A DNA stretch of 5,292 nt from the NCBI GenBank assembly GCA_007130745.1, contig SLRW01000090.1, positions 1-5,292 of the forward strand, in the 5' to 3' direction. Below, piece after piece: positions 1 to 5,292 of this stretch (position 1 is the first letter of the stretch; each line of letters starts with the position of its first letter). The translations under genes and the position numbers were made by a program. Below the pieces are notes generated by a model. That model saw nothing but the letters and a program-made list of their open reading frames with translations. It had not been told where the DNA came from and made no database searches. The DNA comes from Gammaproteobacteria bacterium (GTDB taxonomy: Bacteria; Pseudomonadota; Gammaproteobacteria; UBA5335; SLRW01).

Positions 1-2
1 AC

Positions 3-533
3 CTGACCGAAGCGCTGGAAACGCTGGAATCAGCGATCCGCAAGATTGACCGGGAAACCCGCACCCGCTTCAAGGAAACCTTCGACAAGGTCAACACGAC
101 CCTGCAGGCGACTTTTCCGCGTCTGTTCGGCGGTGGCCATGCCTATCTGGAACTCACCGGCGATGACTTGCTGGATACCGGGGTGACCATCATGGCTCGC
201 CCCCCCGGCAAACGGAACAGCTCCATACATCAGCTTTCCGGCGGCGAGAAGGCGCTCACTGCGGTGGCGCTGGTGTTCGCCATCTTCGAGCTTAATCCGG
301 CGCCTTTCTGTATGCTCGACGAAGTGGATGCGCCGCTGGATGACGCCAACGTGGGGCGTTTTTGCCAGTTGGTGGCCGAGATGTCCGAACGGGTGCAGTT
401 TATTGTGATCACTCATAACAAGAACACCATGGAGATGGCTGATAACCTGTTGGGTATTACCATGAGCGAACCTGGGGTTTCTCGCCTGGTTTCGGTAGAT
501 GTGGAAGAAGCAGCCCAGATGGCTTCCATGTAA
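3..533 (+). CDS. smc: Chromosome segregation ATPase Smc, C-terminal part (5' end outside window)
   Basis: This is the C-terminal 176 residues of Smc, which folds and individualises newly replicated chromosomes as a coiled-coil ATPase dimer working with ScpA/ScpB. The reading frame is open from base 3 and has no start in the window, so the gene enters from the left. Numbering from the first visible residue, the end of the returning coiled coil (about 1-35) leads into the C-terminal head lobe. Visible ATPase motifs are the ABC signature LSGGEK (78-83), Walker B FCMLDE with its catalytic Glu (102-107), the D-loop region VDAPLDD (108-114) and the switch His in ITHNK (His138). Walker A lies upstream and is not seen. 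An internal TTG at 168 is not a credible start, because conserved Smc sequence continues upstream of it. The stop TAA shares a base with the zipA start. Presence of Smc rather than MukB argues against an enteric host. Identification is very secure. Confidence 0.97.
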   Translation: MTEALETLESAIRKIDRETRTRFKETFDKVNTTLQATFPRLFGGGHAYLELTGDDLLDTGVTIMARPPGKRNSSIHQLSGGEKALTAVALVFAIFELNPAPFCMLDEVDAPLDDANVGRFCQLVAEMSERVQFIVITHNKNTMEMADNLLGITMSEPGVSRLVSVDVEEAAQMASM

Positions 534-535
534 TG
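531..535 (+). promoter_or_regulatory. smc/zipA stop-start overlap TAATG (translational coupling)
   Basis: The smc stop TAA (531-533) and the zipA ATG (533-535) share one base. The nearest purine-rich run, GGAAGAAG at 503-510, lies about 22 bases before the ATG, too far for a normal Shine-Dalgarno. No better site is seen in between. This suggests that zipA is translated largely by ribosomes terminating on smc and re-initiating. The overlap is seen directly; the re-initiation mechanism is inferred. Confidence 0.7.
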
Positions 536-1465
536 AATGAAGTGCGCTTGACCATATTCATCATCGGGGTGCTGGTGTTGCTGGGCATCTGGTTGCACTG
601 GCGCTGGCTGGATGCGCCTGATGCGCGTGCGCGGCGCAGCACCCGTCGTGCGACCCGGAGCGCCCCTGATACGCCGCCGGCGCCGGTTGCCGGCAAACGC
701 CGGCCAAGCCGGACGCCTGCCATGGAAGATCCGGCGCCCGCGGATGTGCCCGAGGCAGAGGATGCTTTTGCGGATAACCCCTTTGACGATTCCCTCCTGG
801 AAGAGCCGGAAGCAGACACCGACGCCCGTCTCGAACCCGTACTGGATGATTTCCCCGAGGCCAATACGCAGAGTGAGCGGCATGAACCCTCGCTGGATGC
901 GTCCAGCCTGACCGAACTGGATATCGCTGATGAGCATATCCCGGTGCTGGAAGACGTGGCCGCGGCGGGCGAGGAGTTCCCCTTTGTTGCATCTGAAACG
1001 GAAATCGATGATGCCGATGCAGAGCCGGCAAATATCGGAGAGTCCCGGGAACAGGAAGAATTTATCCTTGTGCTGCATGTGATGGCGGCCGACGAGCAGC
1101 CTATCAACGGCCGCCATATAGATCGGGTGCTGGAAGGGCTGGGGCTGGAGTTCGGCGAAGAGGGTATTTACCACTATTATGCCGAGCCGCCTGTGGGCGA
1201 TGAGCCGGTGCAGGTGTTTTCAGTAGCCAATATGCTGGAACCGGGCACCTTTGATACCGCCCGTCTGGATGAAATCGCTACTCCCGGCCTGGCGTTGTTT
1301 GCAGTGCTGCCGGGCGAGTACTCCGGGCCACGCGTGCTGGAGGAGATGCTGGCGCTGGCTCGTGACATGGCGGAGCAGCTTGAAGCCGAGCTGCGTGATG
1401 GTCGCCGCCAGCCCCTGACCAGTGAACGCCTGGTGCAAATCGAGTCGCGGGTCCGGGGATTGTGA
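533..1465 (+). CDS. zipA: Cell division protein ZipA (FtsZ-ring membrane anchor)
   Basis: ZipA tethers FtsZ filaments to the inner membrane at the division septum by binding the FtsZ C-terminal tail. The 310-residue length fits the family (about 330 in E. coli). Domains in order: one N-terminal membrane segment (about residues 6-23, IFIIGVLVLLGIW core); a basic juxtamembrane stretch rich in Arg (about 30-60); a long low-complexity linker (64-176); and the C-terminal FtsZ-binding domain (about 175-310), with the family-like pieces FILVLHVMA, INGRHI, GIYHYY, FSVANMLEPGTFD and PGLALFAVLP. The linker is unusual. Instead of the Pro/Gln-rich composition of E. coli ZipA, it is strongly acidic, with 39 Asp/Glu against 3 Arg and no Lys. 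The ATG at 533 is chosen because it places the membrane segment at the extreme N-terminus and overlaps the smc stop. Its position between smc and ligA is a known gammaproteobacterial arrangement. Confidence 0.95.
   Translation: MNEVRLTIFIIGVLVLLGIWLHWRWLDAPDARARRSTRRATRSAPDTPPAPVAGKRRPSRTPAMEDPAPADVPEAEDAFADNPFDDSLLEEPEADTDARLEPVLDDFPEANTQSERHEPSLDASSLTELDIADEHIPVLEDVAAAGEEFPFVASETEIDDADAEPANIGESREQEEFILVLHVMAADEQPINGRHIDRVLEGLGLEFGEEGIYHYYAEPPVGDEPVQVFSVANMLEPGTFDTARLDEIATPGLALFAVLPGEYSGPRVLEEMLALARDMAEQLEAELRDGRRQPLTSERLVQIESRVRGL
676..704 (+). repeat. Nested GC-rich inverted repeat inside zipA
   Basis: GCCGGCG (676-682) can pair with CGCCGGC (698-704), a 7-bp all-GC stem. Inside it CCGG (683-686) can pair with CCGG (690-693). 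The pentamer GCCGG occurs five times between 676 and 712, at 676, 682, 689, 699 and 708. Two perfect 10-bp palindromes are present, CCGGCGCCGG (677-686) and TTGCCGGCAA (687-696). It falls in the Ala/Pro/Arg-rich stretch just after the ZipA membrane segment, so codon bias over a low-complexity protein segment may explain it. No function is assigned. Confidence 0.6.
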
Positions 1466-1490
1466 GTGCGGGCGGCCTTTTTTTGTTCAC

Positions 1491-1494
1491 GGAG
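1491..1494 (+). promoter_or_regulatory. Ribosome binding site of ligA
   Basis: GGAG lies 6 bases before the ATG at 1501, a standard spacing that fixes the ligA start. It sits in the 35-base zipA-ligA gap (1466-1500). That gap also holds a run of seven T (1478-1484) but no hairpin convincing enough to be a terminator, so ligA is probably cotranscribed with zipA while having its own initiation site. Confidence 0.8.
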
Positions 1495-1500
1495 TAGCCC

Positions 1501-3831
1501 ATGAACCAGCGCGCGGACGTGGTCGAGCGCATGGCCGAGCTGCGTCGGCGGATTGAATATCACAATCGCCGCTATTACGAACACGATGACCCGGAAATCG
1601 CCGACGCCGACTATGACCGGCTGATGAGCGAGTTGCAGTCCCTGGAAGCGCAACACCCGGAGCTGGCGGACCCCGACTCGCCCACGCAGCAGGTAGGCGG
1701 GCGGCGTTCCGAGGCCTTCTCCCCGGTCAAACATTTGCAGCCGATGCTGTCGCTGGACAACGCCTTCGAGGAAGATGAGCTGCGGGCATTTGATCGGCGC
1801 CTGCGTGATCGTTTGGGGCATGAGGCCCAGCTCGATTATCACGGCGAGCCCAAGCTTGATGGACTGGCTGTCAGCCTGCGTTATGAAAACAGCCGCCTGG
1901 TGCAGGCCGCCACCCGGGGCGATGGCGAGACCGGCGAGGATGTTACTCATAGCGTGCGTACCATCGCAGCCGTCCCTGATCGGCTGCGGGGCCAGGATCT
2001 GCCGCGGCATGTGGAAATCCGCGGTGAGGTCTTTATCACCCACGAGGGCTTCAGGGAACTCAACGCCGCCCAGCGTCGACGCGGCGAGAAAATCTTCGTT
2101 AATCCGCGCAATGCCGCCGCCGGCAGTGTGCGCCAGCTTGATCCTGAAATTGCCCGGCAGCGCCCGCTGGACATGTTCTGCTATGGCATTGGCGCTATGA
2201 ACGGCGGGCCGAATTTCACTACTCAGTCGCAAATGCTGGACATGTTGCAGCATTGGGGGGCGCCGGTCTCGCCCGAAGGCCAGCGCCTGTCGGGGATTGA
2301 AGCCTGCCTGGCCTATTACCATGACCTGCTGGCGCGCCGGGAGAAACTTGCCTATGACATCGACGGGGTGGTGTTCAAGGTAGACCGGCGCGACTGGCAG
2401 CAGCGTCTGGGCCAGCTTTCCCGCGCCCCGCGCTGGGCCATTGCGCACAAGTTTCCGGCCCAGGAAAAAACCACCGTGCTGCGGGAGGTGCAATTTCAGG
2501 TGGGGCGCACCGGGGCGGTCACGCCGGTGGCGCGGCTGGAGCCGGTGTTCGTAGGCGGCGCCACGGTCAGTAATGCCACTTTGCATAACCTCGACGAAAT
2601 CCGGCGCAAGGACATTCGCGTGGGTGATACGGTCATCGTGCGGCGCGCGGGAGATGTGATCCCGGAAGTGGTCAAGGTGGTTGCTGAACAACGTCCTGCG
2701 GATGCCCGCGAGGTTGAATTCCCCGAACAGTGTCCGGTGTGTGGATCTGCGGTAGTGCGAGAACCCGGTGAAGCGGTTCATCGGTGTACGGGGCGTATGA
2801 ACTGCGCGGCCCAGCAGCTGGAAACCCTGCGCCATTTTGTTTCCCGGGGCGCGCTGGATATAGAGGGGTTGGGCGAGAAAAACCTGGCGCGTTTTTTCGA
2901 GCTGGACTGGGTGCGCCGGCCTTCCGATATTTTCCGCCTGCACGAGTGTGAAGAAGATTTGCTCGCACTGGAGCGCTTCGGCCAAAAGTCAGTGGATAAC
3001 CTGCTTGAGGAGATTGAGCGCAAACGAAATACGCAACAGGCACGGTTTATTTTTGCCCTGGGTATTCCCTCGGTAGGCGCCACACTGGCCAAATCACTGG
3101 CGCGGGTGTTTGGGCGTTTCGAGCGCCTGCGCCAGGCGCCCTTGCCGCTGTTGTTGACGGTGCCGGATGTAGGGCCCGCGGTAGCCGGTGCCATTCGGGA
3201 TTTCTTTATGGACGAGGGCAATGCCGCGGAACTCGACCGCTTGTTCAGTGGTGAGCGCCCCATTGTGTTTGAAGATGCCGGCGAGCCCGATGTCGCCTGG
3301 GTCAAGACACTGGAGATGACGTCATTGCTCACTGCTCTGGGGGTGCGTGGGGTAGCCGCCGGCGCGGCGGAACTGGTGGCTCGCTACCATCCGGATTTTG
3401 CTTCGCTGTGGCGGGATCCGGCAGCGTCGGTGCGTGATGAACGCGAAGCGCAGCGGCTGTGTGAAGTGGCCTCGGTGCTGGAGTCGCAGGGCTGCCGTGA
3501 AATGCTGGATGCAACCGAGGTCCTGCTGCGGGATTGGGGTATTCACTGGACCCAGGATCGTTCGGCCTGGCATGAAACCGGGCAGGATAGCCCGCTGGCA
3601 GGCAAGACTTTCGTGCTCACCGGCGCGCTGGCGGAGATGACCCGGGAGGAGGCTGCGGGCTCCATTGAGGCTGCGGGGGGCAAGGTGACTTCCAGCGTGT
3701 CGAAAAAGACCGACTTTGTGGTGGTGGGCAGCGATCCGGGCTCCAAGGCAGACAAAGCCCGCAAGCTGGGCGTGACCATTATTGATGAAGCCGGGTTGAA
3801 GGCCCTGCTGGATAAGCGCAACGGTAATTAG
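1501..3831 (+). CDS. ligA: NAD+-dependent DNA ligase LigA
   Basis: LigA seals nicks in duplex DNA using NAD+, joining Okazaki fragments and finishing excision repair. Domains in order: Ia (about 1-70, with YHNRRYY and ADADYDRL), which binds the NMN half of NAD+; the adenylation domain, with catalytic Lys118 in KLDG (117-121 region), ATRGDGETGED, EIRGEVF, NPRNAAAGS, DIDGVVFKV (Lys293) and HKFPAQE (Lys317); the OB fold (VGRTGAVTPVA to RRAGDVIPEV, about 334-390); a four-Cys zinc finger (Cys411, Cys414, Cys429, Cys435); helix-hairpin-helix repeats (about 437-580); and a C-terminal BRCT domain (about 698-774, GKTFVLTG and VSKKTDFVV). All catalytic residues are present, so it should be active. At 776 residues it is about 100 longer than E. 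coli LigA (671). The excess lies between the helix-hairpin-helix domain and BRCT, roughly residues 583-680, and resembles a decayed repeat of the preceding unit (see findings). From memory, pseudomonad LigA proteins are also near 790 residues, so the extension may be a lineage trait. The start is supported by GGAG 6 bases upstream. Confidence 0.98.
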   Translation: MNQRADVVERMAELRRRIEYHNRRYYEHDDPEIADADYDRLMSELQSLEAQHPELADPDSPTQQVGGRRSEAFSPVKHLQPMLSLDNAFEEDELRAFDRRLRDRLGHEAQLDYHGEPKLDGLAVSLRYENSRLVQAATRGDGETGEDVTHSVRTIAAVPDRLRGQDLPRHVEIRGEVFITHEGFRELNAAQRRRGEKIFVNPRNAAAGSVRQLDPEIARQRPLDMFCYGIGAMNGGPNFTTQSQMLDMLQHWGAPVSPEGQRLSGIEACLAYYHDLLARREKLAYDIDGVVFKVDRRDWQQRLGQLSRAPRWAIAHKFPAQEKTTVLREVQFQVGRTGAVTPVARLEPVFVGGATVSNATLHNLDEIRRKDIRVGDTVIVRRAGDVIPEVVKVVAEQRPADAREVEFPEQCPVCGSAVVREPGEAVHRCTGRMNCAAQQLETLRHFVSRGALDIEGLGEKNLARFFELDWVRRPSDIFRLHECEEDLLALERFGQKSVDNLLEEIERKRNTQQARFIFALGIPSVGATLAKSLARVFGRFERLRQAPLPLLLTVPDVGPAVAGAIRDFFMDEGNAAELDRLFSGERPIVFEDAGEPDVAWVKTLEMTSLLTALGVRGVAAGAAELVARYHPDFASLWRDPAASVRDEREAQRLCEVASVLESQGCREMLDATEVLLRDWGIHWTQDRSAWHETGQDSPLAGKTFVLTGALAEMTREEAAGSIEAAGGKVTSSVSKKTDFVVVGSDPGSKADKARKLGVTIIDEAGLKALLDKRNGN

Positions 3832-3838
3832 ACCGGGC

Positions 3839-4360
3839 TTACCACGATGACCAGTTTGAGCCCCCGCCGCCGTTGCTGCTGGCATGACCAGCGGGCAGCA
3901 GGCGCGCCCCGCCGGCGAAGCGGTTGCTCCAGAAACGCTCGTCGATAGGCTCGATGCGCACGTCGTTGCCGGTGGAGGGCGCATGAATCATCTCGCCGTC
4001 GCCCAGATACAGCCCCACGTGTGATACCGAACCACGTAATCTGAAAAACACCAGGTCACCCGGCTGCAGGTTCCGGCGTGCGATCCGTTGGGCCTGTCGG
4101 TATTGCTGGCTGGTGGTGCGTGGCACCTCCAGTCCGGCGCGGCGGTAAGCGTAATGCACCAGCCCGCTGCAATCAAAGCCGCCGGGGTTGCTGCCGCCAT
4201 AGACATAGGGCTGGCCGAGCTGGGCCAGAGCGATTTCCACAACCTGGTCGCGGGCTTCTGGTGTGGCGGCCTGGTGCGATACGGGGTGTTCCGGAAACGA
4301 GGCGCAACCTGTGAGCAGGGCCAGCAGCATCATGCCCGCCACGCTGTGTTTCATGTTCAT
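3839..4360 (-). CDS. NlpC/P60 family peptidoglycan endopeptidase, lipoprotein (MepS/Spr-like)
   Basis: This is a predicted cell-wall hydrolase of the NlpC/P60 cysteine peptidase family, which cleaves peptide stems or cross-links of peptidoglycan in the periplasm. The 173-residue precursor has a lipoprotein signal: Lys4, a hydrophobic core, then the lipobox LLTGC, giving a lipidated Cys19. Residue +2 is Ala rather than Asp, so outer-membrane sorting is expected. The catalytic domain spans about 37-156. The likely triad is Cys64 in GGFDCSGLVHYAY, His114 in SHVGLYLG and His126 in MIHAPSTG; YVYGG and LQPGDLVFF are also family hallmarks. After the fold ends near residue 155, an odd tail of Ser/Asn/Gly residues ends in NWSSW. 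The ATG at 4360 is preferred over the one two codons later because AGGAG (4369-4373) is 8 bases upstream and the start overlaps the stop of the metallopeptidase gene. The architecture resembles E. coli MepS and NlpC; which of them is orthologous cannot be decided here, so no symbol is given. Confidence 0.93.
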   Translation of the reverse strand: MNMKHSVAGMMLLALLTGCASFPEHPVSHQAATPEARDQVVEIALAQLGQPYVYGGSNPGGFDCSGLVHYAYRRAGLEVPRTTSQQYRQAQRIARRNLQPGDLVFFRLRGSVSHVGLYLGDGEMIHAPSTGNDVRIEPIDERFWSNRFAGGARLLPAGHASSNGGGGSNWSSW

Positions 4361-4373
4361 GCGCCCATCTCCT
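4357..4373 (-). promoter_or_regulatory. Ribosome binding site and ATGA overlap coupling the two envelope peptidases
   Basis: On the minus strand AGGAG (4369-4373) lies 8 bases before the ATG (4358-4360) of the NlpC/P60 gene, inside the last codons of the metallopeptidase. The metallopeptidase stop TGA (4357-4359) overlaps that ATG as ATGA. This is the classic layout for translational coupling and shows that the two genes share a transcript. Confidence 0.85.
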
Positions 4374-5292
4374 GTAGCGCCCGGCGCGCCCTGGCGCCGG
4401 CTTCCGAGTCGCTCTGGGCGGCGCTACGGTAGTGGTTAATGGCGGCGTCATTATCGCCCATTGCCCGGGCTGCGTTGCCGGCGTAGTAATGCGCGGTGGC
4501 GGTGGGCAACAGACGGATGCTTTCTTCCAGGTGACCCCGCGCTCGCGGATGGTTACGCAATGCCTCCATGGCGATACCAGCGCCCAGATGGAAGGCGAAG
4601 TATTCATTATTGCGCTGCAGCGCATTCTCATAGTGTTCAACTGCCTGTTCGGCTTCACCCTGGTGCAGGGCGATATCACCGAGCAGACCGTGAAACAGGG
4701 CCTCACGGGGTTCGATTTCAAGAGCCTGATCGAGCAGGCGGCGCGCGGCCCGGGTGTCGCCTTCGGACAGGGCCTGCAGGGCCTGGTCATGGGCTTCGTA
4801 GGCTGGTTGCGTGCGCTTGAGTGTGGCGATGCGTTCCTGGTAGCGCTCGCGTCCCATGCGTCCTTCGCGGCCGAGTTTTTCGGCGGTGTGGCGGTTGGTT
4901 TCTACCCGCTCGGTGGAAGGCGGGTGCGAGGCGAAAAGCCCCTCCAGCCAGCCGCTTTCACGACCTTCCGACAAGCGCACAAAAGTCTGTTGCAACTCCA
5001 CGGCGGCATCCGGGTGATAGCCGGCGCGGTGCATGTAGTGCATGCCGTGAAAGTCGGCCTCCAGTTCTGCTTCGCGACTGTAGCGTTGGCTGACCAGGCC
5101 GGCGGCTACTGCCGCACTACCAACCAGCAGCGGGCCCAGGCGTTCATCCCGGGTGCCCACGGCTACCGCGGCTACGCCCAGTTGTAGCAGCAGGCCGCGT
5201 TCCATTTGGCGGGCACTGTGGCGGGCGGCCGCATGCACAATTTCGTGGCCCAGAACCGCTGCAAGCTCGGCCTCGCTGTCCATTTCAATCAG
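4357..5292 (-). CDS. M48 family zinc metallopeptidase with C-terminal TPR-like repeats (BepA-like), N-terminus outside window
   Basis: This is a probable periplasmic quality-control metalloprotease of family M48, related in layout to E. coli BepA, which degrades or helps assemble outer-membrane proteins such as LptD. The frame is open to the right edge, so the N-terminus (expected signal peptide and first helices) is missing. An ATG at 5281-5283 is internal, because conserved sequence precedes it. Numbering from the first visible residue (311 in total): zinc motif HEIVH at 16-20, with Glu17 catalytic and His16 and His20 as ligands; a hydrophobic Ala/Val-rich segment about 35-68; the third ligand motif EAELEAD (74-80), probably Glu78; and SHPPSTERVE (122-131), whose His123 matches the loop His that regulates BepA. 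Residues about 164-298 form TPR-like helix pairs (for example EAEQAVEHYENAL, DNDAAINHYRSA), usually a substrate or partner platform. The 3' end overlaps the NlpC/P60 gene. Being BepA itself versus another M48-TPR paralogue cannot be settled without the N-terminus. Confidence 0.92.
   Translation of the reverse strand: MIEMDSEAELAAVLGHEIVHAAARHSARQMERGLLLQLGVAAVAVGTRDERLGPLLVGSAAVAAGLVSQRYSREAELEADFHGMHYMHRAGYHPDAAVELQQTFVRLSEGRESGWLEGLFASHPPSTERVETNRHTAEKLGREGRMGRERYQERIATLKRTQPAYEAHDQALQALSEGDTRAARRLLDQALEIEPREALFHGLLGDIALHQGEAEQAVEHYENALQRNNEYFAFHLGAGIAMEALRNHPRARGHLEESIRLLPTATAHYYAGNAARAMGDNDAAINHYRSAAQSDSEAGARARRALQEMGA

Noticed and set aside
168..170. TTG as the start of a short independent gene
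   Set aside because: It lies inside the Smc head domain, and the same frame continues upstream with Smc-like coiled-coil sequence.
413..1174. Antisense open frames over zipA
   Set aside because: They show no recognisable motifs, and ZipA on the + strand has a membrane anchor and the FtsZ-binding domain. High GC keeps the alternative frames open.
1451..1485. Possible terminator between zipA and ligA (GC-rich bases followed by seven T)
   Set aside because: No stem of useful length ends against the T-run. The best pairing, GTCC with GGGC, is only 4 bp and needs a G-T pair.
1177..2985. 602-codon open frame antisense to ligA and the end of zipA
   Set aside because: Over ligA its codons lie exactly opposite the ligA codons, so a stop would require TTA, CTA or TCA in ligA. 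These Leu and Ser codons are rare in this GC-rich coding, which opens the frame by chance. Its protein matches no family I recognise, while ligA is unambiguous.
3822..3843. Inverted repeats CGGT/ACCG and GGTAA/TTACC around the convergent stops as a bidirectional terminator
   Set aside because: The stems are only 4-5 bp, mutually exclusive and without T-runs. They are explained by both genes ending in similar GGT/TAA-like codons.
4432..5187. 251-codon open frame on the + strand over the metallopeptidase gene
   Set aside because: It is in the same codon-opposed register as the real minus-strand gene, so the same avoidance of TTA/CTA/TCA explains it. The opposing frame has the HExxH motif and TPR-like helices.
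5281..5283. ATG as the start of the metallopeptidase
   Set aside because: The frame stays open to the window edge, and only about a dozen residues would precede HEIVH. M48 peptidases have a signal sequence and helices before that motif, so the gene is cut by the window.

Overview
The window holds five protein genes and almost no intergenic DNA. It looks like a core chromosomal locus of a GC-rich gammaproteobacterium. The gene order smc-zipA-ligA is the main evidence. ZipA is essentially restricted to Gammaproteobacteria, and having Smc next to it points to a Pseudomonas-, Marinobacter- or Alcanivorax-like lineage rather than an enteric one, since enterics use MukBEF. I cannot place the genus.

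Left part, + strand (1-3831): the last 176 codons of smc carry the ATPase signature and Walker B half of the head. They run with a stop/start overlap (TAATG) into zipA, the membrane anchor of the FtsZ ring. After 35 bases comes ligA, the NAD+-dependent DNA ligase. The three genes read as one operon joining chromosome condensation, septum assembly and Okazaki-fragment sealing.

Right part, - strand (3839-5292): two envelope hydrolases are transcribed toward ligA. The upstream gene is cut by the right edge. It encodes an M48 zinc metallopeptidase with C-terminal TPR-like helices, resembling BepA. Its stop overlaps by 4 bases (ATGA) the start of a NlpC/P60 cell-wall endopeptidase lipoprotein resembling MepS/Spr. 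The latter converges on ligA with only 7 bases between the two stop codons.

The locus is mostly ordinary, and I see no mobile element, CRISPR, RNA gene or defence system. The points worth a second look are an apparent degenerate second copy of the helix-hairpin-helix unit in LigA, the translationally coupled metalloprotease/endopeptidase pair, the strongly acidic ZipA linker, a nested GC-rich hairpin inside zipA, and a Gly/Ser/Trp tail on the NlpC/P60 protein. The long antisense reading frames are explained by codon usage.
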